Shown here: piece by piece, positions 8,819 to 18,615 of the stretch | Numbering within the stretch: position 1 is the stretch's first letter | Layout of the letters: each line of letters opens with the position of its first letter | Assembly (NCBI RefSeq): GCF_003111665.1 | Contig: NZ_CP022188.1 | Location: 4,650,001-4,714,000, forward strand | Length of the DNA: 64,000 nt | Direction: 5' to 3' | Source: Parazoarcus communis | GTDB lineage: Bacteria; Pseudomonadota; Gammaproteobacteria; Burkholderiales; Rhodocyclaceae | Made by a program: the position numbers and the translations under genes | Notes under the pieces: generated by a model | Databases searched by the model: none | What the model was told of the DNA's origin: nothing | What the model saw: only the letters and a program-made list of their open reading frames with translations

Positions 8819-10135
8819 ATGACCGATACCCGCCGTGTGCACGCCGTTCGCGGCGAACTGATCCACTTCACCGCAGATCCGGCCGATGCCGGCGACGCTG
8901 CGCTCGTTCACCTGCCCGATGGGGTGATGCTCATCGTCGACGGGCTCATCAGCGAATGCGGGCCGGCCGAGGCCATGCTGGCAAAGCTGCCCGCCGATGC
9001 GCGCATTACCGACTACCGCGGCAAACTCATCCTGCCCGGCTTCGTCGACACCCACATCCATTACGCCCAGACCGACATCATCGCCAGCTATGGCGAACAA
9101 CTGCTGGCGTGGCTGGAAAAATACACCTTCCCCACCGAGGCCCGCTTCTCCGATCCGGAGCACGCCGGCGAGGTGGCGGACTTCTTCTGCGACGAGCTGC
9201 TCAGGAACGGCACGACCACCGCGCTGGCCTTTGCCACCGTGCATCCCGCGTCCGTCGATGCCCTGTTCGAAGCCGCCCGCCAGCGCAGCATGCGCATGAT
9301 CGCCGGCAAGGTGCTGATGGACCGCAACTGCCCGGACTATCTCGCTGACACGGCCGACACCGGCTACGCCGACTCGAAGGCGCTGATCGAGAAATGGCAC
9401 GGCTGCGACCGCCTGCTGTACGCCGTCACGCCGCGTTTCGCGCCGACCTCGACCCGCGAACAGATGGCGCTTGCGGGACGCCTCTTTGCCGAGCACCCCG
9501 GCGTCTATCTGCAGTCGCATGTGGCCGAGAACCGGGGCGAGGTGGCCTGGGTCGCCGAGCTCTATCCCGAAGCACGCAGCTATCTCGATGTGTACGAACG
9601 CTACGGCCATCTCGGCGAGCGCAGCGTATACGCACACTGCATCTGGCTCGATGAAACCGACCGTGAGCGCATGGCGAGCACCGGCTCGGCGATGAGCTTC
9701 TGCCCCACCTCGAACCTGTTCCTGGGTTCCGGCCTGTTCGATCTCGATCGCGCCCACGCCCTCGGCGTGCGCGTTGGTATCGGCACCGACGTCGGCGGCG
9801 GCACCAGCTTCTCGATGCTGCAGACACTCAACGAGGCCTACAAGGTGCTGCAGCTGAACGGACAGCGCCTGTCAGCCGAGCGCGCCTTCTACCTCGCCAC
9901 CCTGGGCGGCGCCCGCAGCCTCTATCTCGACGACCGGATCGGCAATTTCGCGCCCGGCAAGGAGGCCGATTTCGTGGTCATCGACCCCGCCGCCACACCG
10001 CTCTTTGCCCGTCGCATGGCCGCGACAACGAGCCTGTCCGAACGCCTGTTCGTGCTGATGATGCTCGGTGACGACCGCTGCGTGGCCGCAACCCACGTCC
10101 TCGGCGAATGCGCTTTCGAGGCCGGCACGACATAG
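8819..10135 (+). CDS. guaD: Guanine deaminase
   Basis: Zinc amidohydrolase converting guanine to xanthine and ammonia, in purine salvage or use of purines as a nitrogen source. The 438-residue protein shows the metal-binding HIH in GFVDTHIHYAQTDIIASYG, the guanine-deaminase-specific region around PTEARFSDPEHA, SHVAEN, AHCIWL and the catalytic Asp in GIGTDVGGGTSFSML. The ATG at 8819 is the most likely start by homology; it has no clear ribosome-binding site. It follows the BMP-family gene by 130 bp and may be co-transcribed. Confidence 0.9.
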   Translation: MTDTRRVHAVRGELIHFTADPADAGDAALVHLPDGVMLIVDGLISECGPAEAMLAKLPADARITDYRGKLILPGFVDTHIHYAQTDIIASYGEQLLAWLEKYTFPTEARFSDPEHAGEVADFFCDELLRNGTTTALAFATVHPASVDALFEAARQRSMRMIAGKVLMDRNCPDYLADTADTGYADSKALIEKWHGCDRLLYAVTPRFAPTSTREQMALAGRLFAEHPGVYLQSHVAENRGEVAWVAELYPEARSYLDVYERYGHLGERSVYAHCIWLDETDRERMASTGSAMSFCPTSNLFLGSGLFDLDRAHALGVRVGIGTDVGGGTSFSMLQTLNEAYKVLQLNGQRLSAERAFYLATLGGARSLYLDDRIGNFAPGKEADFVVIDPAATPLFARRMAATTSLSERLFVLMMLGDDRCVAATHVLGECAFEAGTT

Positions 10136-10179
10136 GCCCGTGATCCGGCCACACCGGCCGCCCCGATAGCGACCACGCA

Positions 10180-10207
10180 TAAAAAAACAGGCGCCATGAG
10201 CGCCTGT
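10180..10207 (-). terminator. Rho-independent terminator of the chemoreceptor gene
   Basis: An 8-bp perfect stem ACAGGCGC/GCGCCTGT (10187-10194 with 10200-10207) has a five-base loop and a run of A on its left (10180-10187), which reads as a U-tract on the minus strand. It lies just after the stop of the minus-strand gene ending at 10231, and may also help to end guaD transcripts. Confidence 0.85.
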
Positions 10208-10230
10208 CTTCACGTGTGCTGCACCCGCAT

Positions 10231-11718
10231 TCAGACACGGTGCTTCTCTTCCACCATCCGGCTGATCAGGTGGATCACGTCGTGGCTGCCAGCCTCGGCG
10301 CTCTCCATCGCACCCACGATGGCTTCGCGGGCTTCGTCGGCGTTGACCATGTCGGACTGGATGCCCTTGAGCGCGGCGTGCACCGAGTTGTGGACCCGCG
10401 CATGCGGCTTCTCCAGGTCGGCAAACGCGCGTGTCGCACCGAACAATGCCTTCCCCGAACCGTCGTAGTACCACTTGCCGAGACGGCACTGGTGGTGATC
10501 GACCCGAATCGCATCGGCCTCTTCACCCTCGCCCTTCGCCTCCATCGACACGTAGGCATTCTGCATGTAGATGATGTGATCCATCTTGACCAGCGAGGCA
10601 AACGAGAAGTCCTTGGCGCGGTCGAGGTGATAAATGGTCTTCTCGGCCGATGTCGCCACCGCGGCGAAACGCTCGCGGAAGGTCGACACGTTGCCGCTGA
10701 CCAATGCACTCTGCTCGCCAACCTCGGCGGTCTGCTCGACCATCGCCTCCACCCGGTTGCGAAAGCCCTCGGTAATGTGGCTGATCTCGGTCGTTGCCGC
10801 CTTTGTGCGTTCGGCCAGCTTGCGCACCTCGTCGGCCACCACCGCGAAACCGCGTCCCACTTCGCCCGCGCGCGCGGCCTCGATCGCGGCATTGAGCGCC
10901 AGCAGGTTGGTCTGGTCGGTAATCTCGGAGATGATGCTCACCGCCCGACGGATCGTCACGCTCGCCTCACCCAGTTCGCCGGCCGCAGCCGTCATGGCCT
11001 GCATGCGCTCGTTGATCCCTTCCAGCGCAGCACCGATCCGGCTCACTTCCTCGTGACTGCGGGTTGCGCCCTGCCGGTTCTCCTCGGCAATGCCCATTAC
11101 GCCGTCCATTTCGGTCGACACCTTGATCAGGTCGGACTGATTGCCCTTCAGGTTGCGCAACAGGTTGACCGTATTGAGAGCATGCAGCTGCGCCCCGAGC
11201 CGGTGCTGCGCGACGAAGGCGGCATTCTCTTCCATGCCCTGGATCGCCGCGTTGATATGCTCGAGCGAAGACTTGAACTCGCCGGGCAGGCCATACACCA
11301 GCGCCCGACGGTAATATTGCCCCTCGCCCACCATGCGGAAGCAGGTGGTGATTTCCTTGAAATAGGTCTCGACCAGATCGAGAAACTCGTTGAGCTCCCA
11401 CGCCACCTGACCGACCTCGCCCAGACCGGATGTATGCGTGATGCGCTGGTGAAGATCGCCGTCGCGACAGGCCAGAATGACTTTCTGCATGTGGTGCAGC
11501 GTCTCCAGCGGACGCTGGAAATGCCGCCACGCATAGAAACTGAACGCGATCGCCAACACCGGTATCACGATCACCGGACCATCGAGTCCATGCAGCCACA
11601 GCTGCCAGCCCGCCATCGCCGCAATCAGACCAACGAACACCACGCAGTAAATGAAGAATTGCCGATCGAGAAAGGGTGCGCGCTTGCTCACACCTGGCCG
11701 CGGATTACCATGTTCCAT
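10231..11718 (-). CDS. Methyl-accepting chemotaxis protein with C-terminal CZB domain
   Basis: Chemoreceptor of about 495 residues. Two hydrophobic helices near the N-terminus ([20 protein letters not shown] and [16 protein letters not shown]) are separated by only a few residues, so there is no periplasmic sensor domain. A HAMP-like linker follows, then the conserved signalling hairpin ([20 protein letters not shown]), then a chemoreceptor zinc-binding domain with the [15 protein letters not shown] motif and flanking His residues (DHIIYM, PHARVH). Start placed at the ATG at 11718, preceded by a GAGGGGA stretch; an upstream start at 11772 is possible. The upstream co-directional gene is a lone PAS protein, so together they resemble a split Aer-type aerotaxis receptor. 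Confidence 0.9.
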   Translation of the reverse strand: MEHGNPRPGVSKRAPFLDRQFFIYCVVFVGLIAAMAGWQLWLHGLDGPVIVIPVLAIAFSFYAWRHFQRPLETLHHMQKVILACRDGDLHQRITHTSGLGEVGQVAWELNEFLDLVETYFKEITTCFRMVGEGQYYRRALVYGLPGEFKSSLEHINAAIQGMEENAAFVAQHRLGAQLHALNTVNLLRNLKGNQSDLIKVSTEMDGVMGIAEENRQGATRSHEEVSRIGAALEGINERMQAMTAAAGELGEASVTIRRAVSIISEITDQTNLLALNAAIEAARAGEVGRGFAVVADEVRKLAERTKAATTEISHITEGFRNRVEAMVEQTAEVGEQSALVSGNVSTFRERFAAVATSAEKTIYHLDRAKDFSFASLVKMDHIIYMQNAYVSMEAKGEGEEADAIRVDHHQCRLGKWYYDGSGKALFGATRAFADLEKPHARVHNSVHAALKGIQSDMVNADEAREAIVGAMESAEAGSHDVIHLISRMVEEKHRV

Positions 11719-11737
11719 GTTGCCGTCCCCTCTGCGC

Positions 11738-12265
11738 TCAGCCTTTGTACAGCCCGAGCACGAACTTGTCATACGTCGTGTTCAGATCCGCGACCGTCTT
11801 GTGCAGCAGCGCCATTGACGCATCCGGCGCATTGGCGGCACCCGCCTCGCGCTCGGCACGCAGCATCGCCTCGTACAGCGGCACCACTGCCCTCACGGCA
11901 TCGGCCGGGGGCGGACGTCGCACCGAGAAATAGCCCGTCGTGCGGCCGCTCGCATCGAGGTCGGGCGTCACGTTGGCAAACACCCAGTAATAGGCCCCGT
12001 CCGCGGTCATGTTCTTCACCAGTCCGAAGAACTCCTGTCCACTCTTGAGCGTTTCCCACATGAAGCGGTACACCCCGCGCGGCATGTCGGGATGGCGCAC
12101 GATGTTGTGCTGAACGCCGAGCAGATCGCGCTCGGCGAAATTCGATATCCGCATGAAGGTGCGGTTGGCATAGGTAATACGGCCGGTCAGATCGGTCTTG
12201 CTCACGATCATTTCCCCCGAACCCAGCACCACTTCCTGGCTGTTCGGTTCGATCTTCTTTTTCAC
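11738..12265 (-). CDS. Stand-alone PAS protein of the Aer type
   Basis: A 175-residue soluble protein whose first 120 residues resemble the FAD-binding PAS domain of the aerotaxis receptor Aer: [18 protein letters not shown], then [22 protein letters not shown] and [17 protein letters not shown]. The C-terminal part is helical with no methyl-accepting domain. I chose the GTG at 12265, which has AGGGAGA upstream; the frame is open to 12313. It lies 19 bp before the CZB chemoreceptor, so it probably supplies redox or oxygen sensing to that receptor. FAD binding is inferred from the family. Confidence 0.82.
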   Translation of the reverse strand: MKKKIEPNSQEVVLGSGEMIVSKTDLTGRITYANRTFMRISNFAERDLLGVQHNIVRHPDMPRGVYRFMWETLKSGQEFFGLVKNMTADGAYYWVFANVTPDLDASGRTTGYFSVRRPPPADAVRAVVPLYEAMLRAEREAGAANAPDASMALLHKTVADLNTTYDKFVLGLYKG

Positions 12266-12352
12266 TGCGCTCTCCCTGTCTCGAAAGCACCGCCCGACGT
12301 GATCAGGACACATGCCTTGAAGAGTTTATCGGCAGATCTGCGCAAAACTTCA

Positions 12353-12387
12353 CAAAAAAAATCGGCGGTGCCAAAAACACCGCCGAT
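12353..12387 (-). terminator. Rho-independent terminator of manC
   Basis: Ten-base perfect stem ATCGGCGGTG/CACCGCCGAT (12361-12370 with 12378-12387) with a seven-base loop and an A-run at 12353-12360, which is a U-tract when read on the minus strand. It lies 78 bp after the manC stop. Confidence 0.88.
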
Positions 12388-12464
12388 TGCATATTCCGGC
12401 CTGCTGCGAGTGCGCGTTGCCTGCCTCCGACGCGCCGCCTGAGCGCCCGCGAAGCCCCCGAAAA

Positions 12465-13916
12465 TCAGCCTGCGACGCGGCCGTAGGTATCCTCGAAGCG
12501 CACGATATCGTCCTCGCCCAGGTAGCTGCCCGACTGCACCTCGATGATCTCCAGCGGTACCTTGCCGGGATTCGCCAGGCGGTGAGTGTGGCCCAGCGGG
12601 ATGTAGGTGGATTCGTTCTCGCCCAGCAGGAAGGTACGTTCGCCGTTGGTCACCTCCGCCGTGCCCTTCACCACGATCCAGTGCTCGGCGCGGTGATGGT
12701 GCATCTGCAGGCTCAGCGTCGCGCCCGGATTCACCACGATGCGCTTCACCTGAAAGCGCTCGCCGAAGTCGATCGAGTCGTACCAGCCCCACGGGCGATA
12801 CACCTTGCGGTGGCTGCGCGTCAGGCTCTTGCCCTCGGCCTTGAGCCGCTCAACGACCTTCTTCACGTCCTGGGTGCGGCTCTTGTGCGCCACCATCACC
12901 GCGTCGGCGGTTTCCACCACCACCATGTCGTCGCAGCCCACCGCCGCCACCATGCGGTGCGTCGCATGGACGAGCGTATTGCGGCTGGATTCGAACATCA
13001 CTTCGCCACGCCCGCTGTTGCCATCGCCATCCTTCTCCGACACCGCCCACAGCGCGTCCCACGCGCCCACGTCCGACCACCCGGCCGACAGCGGCACCAC
13101 CACGCCCTGACCAAGCTCGGGCGCAGTGCCCAGCTTTTCCATCACGGCGTAGTCGATCGAATCGGACGGGCAGGCGGCAAACGCGGCCTTGTCCACGCGC
13201 AGGAAGTCGGCATCCACCGAACGTCCTGCAAACGCTGCATCGCAGGCTGCACTGATATCGGGGCGGAAATGCGCCATTGCCTTCAGCCACACCGAGCCCT
13301 TCATCATGAAGATGCCGCTGTTCCAGAAGTACTCGCCGCTCTCGACGTAGCGGGTGGCGGTGTCGGCATCCGGCTTTTCGACGAACTCGGCCAGCACGCG
13401 GGCGGTGTCGGTGTCACCCGCCAGCGGGCCGACGCGGATATAGCCGTAACCGGTTTCGGCGCGATCGGGCACGATGCCAAAGGTCACCAGGCGGCCGGCC
13501 TCGGCCTGCGCCGCCCCTTCGGCAATGGCTTTCTGGAACGCGGGCACATCGACGATCACATGATCGGCCGGCATCACCAGCAGCACCGGGTCCTTGCCCT
13601 CGGCCGTCGCGGCAAGCGCCGCCAGCGACAGCGCCGGCGCCGTGTTGCGGCCCACCGGCTCGAGCACGATCTGCGCCGAGCGCACGCCCACCTGGCGCAT
13701 CTGCTCGGCGATGATGAAACGGTACTCCTCGTTACTCACCACCAGCGGCTGTGCATCCACCTCGCCGCCCGCGTAGCCATTGAGCCGCACCACGGTTTCC
13801 TGTAGCAGCGAGTGATCGCTGGTCAGCGGCAGCAGCTGCTTGGGATAGGACTCACGCGACGCAGGCCACAGCCGTGTGCCGGAACCGCCAGAAAGAATTA
13901 CCGTCTTGATCGCCAT
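12465..13916 (-). CDS. manC: Mannose-1-phosphate guanylyltransferase / mannose-6-phosphate isomerase
   Basis: Bifunctional type II enzyme that makes GDP-mannose (and usually isomerises fructose-6-phosphate to mannose-6-phosphate) for exopolysaccharide or LPS. The 483-residue protein has the nucleotidyltransferase signature GGSGTRLWPASRESYPKQLL at about 10-29, the FVEKPD motif, and a C-terminal cupin isomerase domain with RPWGWYDSID, QMHHHRAEHW and NESTYIPLGHTHRL. Start at 13916 (MAIKTVILSG); the longer frame to 13991 adds residues foreign to the family. Divergent from cysD across 262 bp that contain repeated TGCA motifs. Confidence 0.94.
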   Translation of the reverse strand: MAIKTVILSGGSGTRLWPASRESYPKQLLPLTSDHSLLQETVVRLNGYAGGEVDAQPLVVSNEEYRFIIAEQMRQVGVRSAQIVLEPVGRNTAPALSLAALAATAEGKDPVLLVMPADHVIVDVPAFQKAIAEGAAQAEAGRLVTFGIVPDRAETGYGYIRVGPLAGDTDTARVLAEFVEKPDADTATRYVESGEYFWNSGIFMMKGSVWLKAMAHFRPDISAACDAAFAGRSVDADFLRVDKAAFAACPSDSIDYAVMEKLGTAPELGQGVVVPLSAGWSDVGAWDALWAVSEKDGDGNSGRGEVMFESSRNTLVHATHRMVAAVGCDDMVVVETADAVMVAHKSRTQDVKKVVERLKAEGKSLTRSHRKVYRPWGWYDSIDFGERFQVKRIVVNPGATLSLQMHHHRAEHWIVVKGTAEVTNGERTFLLGENESTYIPLGHTHRLANPGKVPLEIIEVQSGSYLGEDDIVRFEDTYGRVAG

Positions 13917-13949
13917 ATTCGGACACCTAGAAAACGTTCGGAATGATTC

Positions 13950-14020
13950 AGGCAGCATCAGCTGCACAATGCAATATCCTTGTGCGAGCAATCATACTGC
14001 AATGCAGCATTACATTGCCA
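13950..14020. promoter_or_regulatory. manC-cysD intergenic region with repeated TGCA(A/T) motifs
   Basis: The region upstream of manC holds several copies of TGCA, including the near-palindrome CTGCAATGCAG at 13997-14007, plus TGCACAATGCAAT and ATTGCC nearby. The 11-mer TGCAATGCAGC (13998-14008) recurs as its reverse complement in the leader of wza (49144-49154). These look like binding sites of a regulator shared by exopolysaccharide genes; this is inference from the repeat alone. Confidence 0.35.
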
Positions 14021-14066
14021 TGAAGAAGTACCCACTACTGACCAGCAAGGTGCAGCGGCCCGCAGC

Positions 14067-14096
14067 GCACTCGCCGGACAAACCGGCGCCGAGTGC
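14067..14096 (+). other. Stem-loop in the cysD leader
   Basis: GCACTCG (14067-14073) pairs with CGAGTGC (14090-14096), and CCGG pairs with CCGG inside it around an ACAAA loop. It lies about 80 bp before cysD with no U-tract, so it may be a leader structure rather than a terminator. Confidence 0.3.
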
Positions 14097-14178
14097 CACA
14101 TAATGCATCCGGCTCCGCCTCCCAGCGCGGCAGCATGACCGGTTTCCCGATTCATTCCCGACAGGCAGGTGCGCCACC

Positions 14179-15090
14179 ATGACCCATGCAGACACTCTCA
14201 CCCATCTGCAGCGGCTCGAAGCCGAGAGCATCCACATCATGCGCGAAGTGGTTGCCGAGGCCGACAATCCGGTGATGCTCTACTCCATCGGCAAGGACAG
14301 TGCGGTGATGCTGCACCTGGCACGCAAGGCCTTCTTTCCCGCGCCGCCGCCGTTTCCGCTCCTGCATGTGGATACGCGCTGGAAGTTTCGCGAGATGTAC
14401 GGTTTTCGCGACCGCATGGCACAGGAGAGCGGGATGGACCTGCTCGTCCACATCAACCCGGAAGGCATCGAGAAGGACATCAACCCCTTCACCCACGGCT
14501 CGGCCATCCACACCGACATCATGAAAACCGAGGGCCTGAAGCAGGCGCTCGACAAGTACGGCTTCGACGCAGCCTTCGGTGGCGCACGCCGCGACGAAGA
14601 GAAGTCGCGCGCCAAGGAGCGCGTATTCTCCTTCCGCTCCGCCCAGCACCGGTGGGACCCGAAGAACCAGCGCCCCGAACTGTGGAAGCTCTACAACACC
14701 CGCAAACACAAGGGCGAGTCGATCCGCGTATTCCCGATCTCGAACTGGACCGAGCTCGACATCTGGCAGTACATCCACCTCGAGGCCATCCCCATCGTGC
14801 CGCTCTACTATTCCGCCGTGCGGCCGGTGGTGGAACGCGATGGCGCGCTGATCATGGTCGACGACGAGCGCCTGCCGCTCAGGCCCGGTGAAGTTCCGAT
14901 GATGAAGAGCGTCCGCTTCCGCACCCTGGGGTGCTATCCGCTGACCGGCGCGGTGGAGTCCGAGGCCGACACCCTGCCTGCGATCATTCAGGAGATGCTG
15001 CTCACGCGCACGTCCGAACGTCAGGGACGCGTCATCGACCACGACTCGGCGGCGTCCATGGAAAAGAAAAAGCAGGAGGGCTACTTCTGA
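14179..15090 (+). CDS. cysD: Sulfate adenylyltransferase subunit 2
   Basis: CysD/NodP catalyses adenylation of sulfate to APS, with GTP hydrolysis by CysN driving the reaction. The 303-residue protein has the PP-loop ATP pyrophosphatase motif [13 protein letters not shown] near residues 34-46, [20 protein letters not shown], and the C-terminal family signature [14 protein letters not shown]. The stop overlaps the next start (TGATG). The position among polysaccharide sugar-nucleotide genes rather than other assimilatory cys genes resembles nodPQ-type loci and could mean PAPS supply for polysaccharide sulfation; no sulfotransferase is seen here. Confidence 0.95.
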   Translation: MTHADTLTHLQRLEAESIHIMREVVAEADNPVMLYSIGKDSAVMLHLARKAFFPAPPPFPLLHVDTRWKFREMYGFRDRMAQESGMDLLVHINPEGIEKDINPFTHGSAIHTDIMKTEGLKQALDKYGFDAAFGGARRDEEKSRAKERVFSFRSAQHRWDPKNQRPELWKLYNTRKHKGESIRVFPISNWTELDIWQYIHLEAIPIVPLYYSAVRPVVERDGALIMVDDERLPLRPGEVPMMKSVRFRTLGCYPLTGAVESEADTLPAIIQEMLLTRTSERQGRVIDHDSAASMEKKKQEGYF

Positions 15091-17000
15091 TGGCACACGT
15101 CTCCGATCTCATCGCCAGCGACATCGAGCAATATCTCAAGCACCACGAACACAAGAGCCTGCTGCGTTTCATCACCTGCGGCAGCGTGGATGACGGCAAG
15201 AGCACCCTGATCGGGCGCCTGCTGTACGAATCCAAAATGCTGTTCGAAGACCAGCTGGCCGCCGTCGAAGCCGATTCGAAGAAATTCGGCACCCAGGGCG
15301 ACAACATTGACTTTGCGCTGCTGGTCGATGGTCTGGCGGCCGAACGCGAGCAAGGCATCACCATCGACGTCGCCTACCGCTTCTTCTCCACCGACAAGCG
15401 CAAGTTCATCGTTGCCGACACGCCCGGCCATGAGCAATACACCCGTAACATGGTCACCGGCGCATCCACTGCCGACGTCGCCATTCTCATGGTCGATGCA
15501 CGCAAGGGCATCCTCACCCAGACCCGGCGCCACAGCTACCTCGTCACCCTGCTCGGCATCCGTCATGTGGTGGTCGCCATCAACAAGATGGACCTGGTTG
15601 CCTACGACGAGAAGACCTATGACAGGATCGTCGAGGACTACCGCGCCTTCGCCGGCCGGATCGGCATCGAAGGGATGACCTTCATCCCGATGTCGGCCTT
15701 CAGGGGCGACAACATCATCCTCCCCAGCGACGCCATGCCCTGGTACCACGGGACGACGCTGATGGGCTACCTGGAAACCGTCGAAGTCGACGACACCCGC
15801 CTGCAGCGCACCCCCTTCCGCATGCCGGTACAGTGGGTGAACCGCCCCGACCTCGACTTCCGCGGCTTTGCCGGCACCATTGCCAGCGGCACGATCGCGC
15901 CGGGCGCGCGCATCCGCGTGCAGCCATCGGGCAAGGAGAGCACGGTTGCCCGCATCGTCACCATGGATGGCGATCTCGCGCGCGCGGTGTCGGGACAGTC
16001 GGTCACCCTGACGCTGACCGACGAAATCGATGTCTCGCGTGGCGACGTGATGTCCGAAGCCGCCGCGCCGGCCGAGATCGCCGACCAGTTCGAATGCACC
16101 ATCGTCTGGATGCACGAGGAAGCGCTGCTTCCCGGCCGCCCCTACCTGCTCAAGATCGGCACACGCACCGTCACCGCCACCATCACGTCGATCAAGCACC
16201 AGATCAACGTCAACACGCTTGAGCACATCGCGGCGAAGAAGCTGGAGCTCAACGCCATCGGCGAATGCAATCTCAGCCTCGATCGCCAGATCGCCTTCGA
16301 CCGCTACGCCGACAACCGCGACACCGGCGGCTTCATCCTCATCGACCGGCTCAGCAACAACACGGTGGGCGCGGGCCTGCTCAACTTCGCGCTGCGTCGC
16401 GCCCACAACCTCCACGCCCAGCATGTGGACGTCGACAAGCACGCCCGCTCGGCCATCAAGGGGCAGAAGAGCTGCGTGCTCTGGTTCACCGGGCTGTCGG
16501 GCGCGGGCAAGTCGTCGATCGCGAACAGGCTGGAGAAGAAGCTGCACGCCATGGGCTGCCACACCTATCTGCTCGACGGCGACAATGTGCGCCAGGGCCT
16601 GAACAAGGATCTCGGCTTCACCGACGCCGACCGCGTCGAAAATATCCGGCGCGTGGGCGAAGTTGCACGGCTGATGGCCGACGCCGGCCTGATCGTGCTG
16701 ACCGCCTTCATCTCGCCATTCCGCGCCGAGCGCCGCATGGCCCGCGACCTGGTCGCGGAAGACGAGTTCATCGAAGTCTTCGTCGATACACCGCTGGCAG
16801 TTGCCGAGCAGCGTGATGTGAAGGGGCTCTACGGGAAGGCGCGCCGGGGGGAACTGAAGAACTTCACCGGCATCGACTCGCCTTACGAGGCCCCCGAGTC
16901 ACCGGACATCCGCATCGACACCACAAGCCTGTCGATCGAAGCGGCAGCCGATCTGGTGATCACGACCCTCGAAGCACGGGGTGTTCTGCCAAGGCACTAA
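15090..17000 (+). CDS. cysNC: Bifunctional sulfate adenylyltransferase subunit 1 / APS kinase
   Basis: Fusion of CysN (GTPase subunit of ATP sulfurylase) and CysC (APS kinase), which together turn sulfate into PAPS. The 636-residue protein begins with an EF-Tu-like GTPase: P-loop [16 protein letters not shown] near 30, [12 protein letters not shown], and NKMDL. The C-terminal 180 residues are an APS kinase with its own P-loop [15 protein letters not shown] and [15 protein letters not shown]. The ATG at 15090 shares one base with the cysD stop. Such CysN-CysC fusions are like NodQ. Confidence 0.95.
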   Translation: MAHVSDLIASDIEQYLKHHEHKSLLRFITCGSVDDGKSTLIGRLLYESKMLFEDQLAAVEADSKKFGTQGDNIDFALLVDGLAAEREQGITIDVAYRFFSTDKRKFIVADTPGHEQYTRNMVTGASTADVAILMVDARKGILTQTRRHSYLVTLLGIRHVVVAINKMDLVAYDEKTYDRIVEDYRAFAGRIGIEGMTFIPMSAFRGDNIILPSDAMPWYHGTTLMGYLETVEVDDTRLQRTPFRMPVQWVNRPDLDFRGFAGTIASGTIAPGARIRVQPSGKESTVARIVTMDGDLARAVSGQSVTLTLTDEIDVSRGDVMSEAAAPAEIADQFECTIVWMHEEALLPGRPYLLKIGTRTVTATITSIKHQINVNTLEHIAAKKLELNAIGECNLSLDRQIAFDRYADNRDTGGFILIDRLSNNTVGAGLLNFALRRAHNLHAQHVDVDKHARSAIKGQKSCVLWFTGLSGAGKSSIANRLEKKLHAMGCHTYLLDGDNVRQGLNKDLGFTDADRVENIRRVGEVARLMADAGLIVLTAFISPFRAERRMARDLVAEDEFIEVFVDTPLAVAEQRDVKGLYGKARRGELKNFTGIDSPYEAPESPDIRIDTTSLSIEAAADLVITTLEARGVLPRH

Positions 17001-17003
17001 GTA

Positions 17004-17055
17004 CGTTCGCCCCCGCTCTGGGCAGCATTGTCTGCGACCACAGCGGGGGCGAACG
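17004..17055. terminator. Long stem-loop between convergent cysNC and rfbC
   Basis: Perfect 14-base arms CGTTCGCCCCCGCT (17004-17017) and AGCGGGGGCGAACG (17042-17055) enclose a 24-base loop that itself contains a GCAG/CTGC mini-stem. It sits exactly between two convergent gene ends, so it is a likely two-way terminator, although neither side has a U-tract. Confidence 0.65.
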
Positions 17056-17096
17056 GCACCAGGCATGTCAGCGACTCAACCCCCGGGGACTTGCGT

Positions 17097-17642
17097 TCAG
17101 TCGAACACCTCGGCGGCGGCCAGCGGCTTGCCTTCCTTGTCCTTGGCCGACAGCAAGGGCTCGCCGTCGAAATGCCAGTCGATCCCGATCGCGGGGTCGT
17201 TCCACATGATGCAGCGCTCATGCTGGGGCGCGTAGTAGTCGGTGGTCTTGTACAGGAAATCGGCCGATTCGCTCAGCACCACGAACCCGTGGGCGAATCC
17301 CGGCGGCACCCAGAACTGGCAGTTGTTGTCTTCCGACAGCTCGGCACCGACCCACTTGCCGAAGGTGGGCGAGTTGCGGCGCACATCCACGGCCACGTCA
17401 TAGACGGCGCCCCGCACCACCCGTACCAGCTTGCCCTGCGGCTGCTGCAACTGGTAATGCAGTCCGCGCAGCACCCCACGCCCGGAGCGCGAATGGTTGT
17501 CCTGCACGAAATCGACATCCAGCCCGGTCACTTCACGAAACGTGCGGGCATTGAAGCTTTCCAGAAAAAACCCGCGGCTGTCGCCGAACACCTTTGGCTC
17601 CAGGACCAGTACTTCCGGAATCGCAGTCTGCGTTACTTTCAT
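17097..17642 (-). CDS. rfbC: dTDP-4-dehydrorhamnose 3,5-epimerase (copy 1)
   Basis: Third step of dTDP-L-rhamnose synthesis. The 181-residue cupin-fold protein has FGDSRGFFLESFNARTFREV, the active-site region QDNHSRSGRGVLRGLHYQ, the catalytic VRGAVYDVAVDVR segment and PPGFAHGFVVLSE. The ATG at 17642 overlaps the rfbA stop. Last gene of the first rfbB-rfbD-rfbA-rfbC cluster; a very similar copy is at 41825-42370. Confidence 0.95.
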   Translation of the reverse strand: MKVTQTAIPEVLVLEPKVFGDSRGFFLESFNARTFREVTGLDVDFVQDNHSRSGRGVLRGLHYQLQQPQGKLVRVVRGAVYDVAVDVRRNSPTFGKWVGAELSEDNNCQFWVPPGFAHGFVVLSESADFLYKTTDYYAPQHERCIMWNDPAIGIDWHFDGEPLLSAKDKEGKPLAAAEVFD

Positions 17643-18529
17643 CAAAACACCCTTTCTTCGAGCAGTCGCTTCAGGTACTGCCCATAGCCATTCTTTGCCA
17701 GCGGCACAGCCAGCGTCTGCAGTTGTTCGTCGTTGATCCAGCCCGCACGCCAGGCGATCTCTTCCGGGCAGGCAATCTTCAGCCCCTGCCGCTTCTCGAT
17801 GGTCTGGATGAACAGCCCCGCTTCGAGCAGGCTCTCATGCGTGCCGGTGTCCAGCCAGGCGTGCCCACGGCCCATCACCTGCACGTCGAGCGCACCCCAC
17901 TCAAGATACTGCTTGTTCACGTCGGTGATCTCGAGTTCGCCACGCGGGCTGGGCGCCAGCGACTTCGCGATACCCACCACGCGCTCGTCGTAGAAATAGA
18001 GCCCGGTCACCGCATAGCGGCTCTTGGGTTTGACGGGCTTCTCTTCGAGGCTGACCGCGCGTCCGTCTGCATTGAACTCCACCACGCCGTAGCGCTCGGG
18101 GTCGTGCACCGGGTAGGCGAACACCGTCGCCCCATCACTGCGCCCACCTGCACCGCGCAGATCCCTGGCGAACTCATGTCCGTAGAACAGGTTGTCGCCC
18201 AGCACCAGGGCCGAGGGACCACCGGCCAGGAACTGCTCGCCGATGATGAAAGCCTGCGCCAACCCGTCCGGGCTGGGCTGCACCGCGTAGCTCAGGCTGA
18301 TGCCCCACTGGCTGCCGTCGCCCAGCAGGTGCTGAAAGCGCGGCGTGTCCTGCGGCGTGGAGATGATCAGGATGTCGCGAATGCCCGCCAGCAGCAGCGT
18401 CGACAGCGGGTAATAGATCATCGGCTTGTCGTACACCGGCAACAACTGCTTGGAAACGGCCAGCGTGGCCGGATGCAGACGGGTGCCGGAGCCGCCCGCC
18501 AGAATGATGCCTTTGCGTTGTTCGCTCAT
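17642..18529 (-). CDS. rfbA: Glucose-1-phosphate thymidylyltransferase (copy 1)
   Basis: First step of dTDP-L-rhamnose synthesis: dTTP plus glucose-1-phosphate to dTDP-glucose. The 295-residue protein starts [20 protein letters not shown] and has the nucleotide-binding [34 protein letters not shown] and [11 protein letters not shown] motifs. Start at 18529; upstream in-frame sequence is not family-like. By eye it is highly similar over its whole length to the second copy at 42370-43251. Confidence 0.95.
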   Translation of the reverse strand: MSEQRKGIILAGGSGTRLHPATLAVSKQLLPVYDKPMIYYPLSTLLLAGIRDILIISTPQDTPRFQHLLGDGSQWGISLSYAVQPSPDGLAQAFIIGEQFLAGGPSALVLGDNLFYGHEFARDLRGAGGRSDGATVFAYPVHDPERYGVVEFNADGRAVSLEEKPVKPKSRYAVTGLYFYDERVVGIAKSLAPSPRGELEITDVNKQYLEWGALDVQVMGRGHAWLDTGTHESLLEAGLFIQTIEKRQGLKIACPEEIAWRAGWINDEQLQTLAVPLAKNGYGQYLKRLLEERVF

Positions 18530-18615
18530 GATTTCACAGCCTTTCAAGGGCGCGTCCGGTGATTTCACCGTCGCGCCATTCATCAAGCGGCAGGCGCAGG
18601 GCCTGCCGGTGAACG

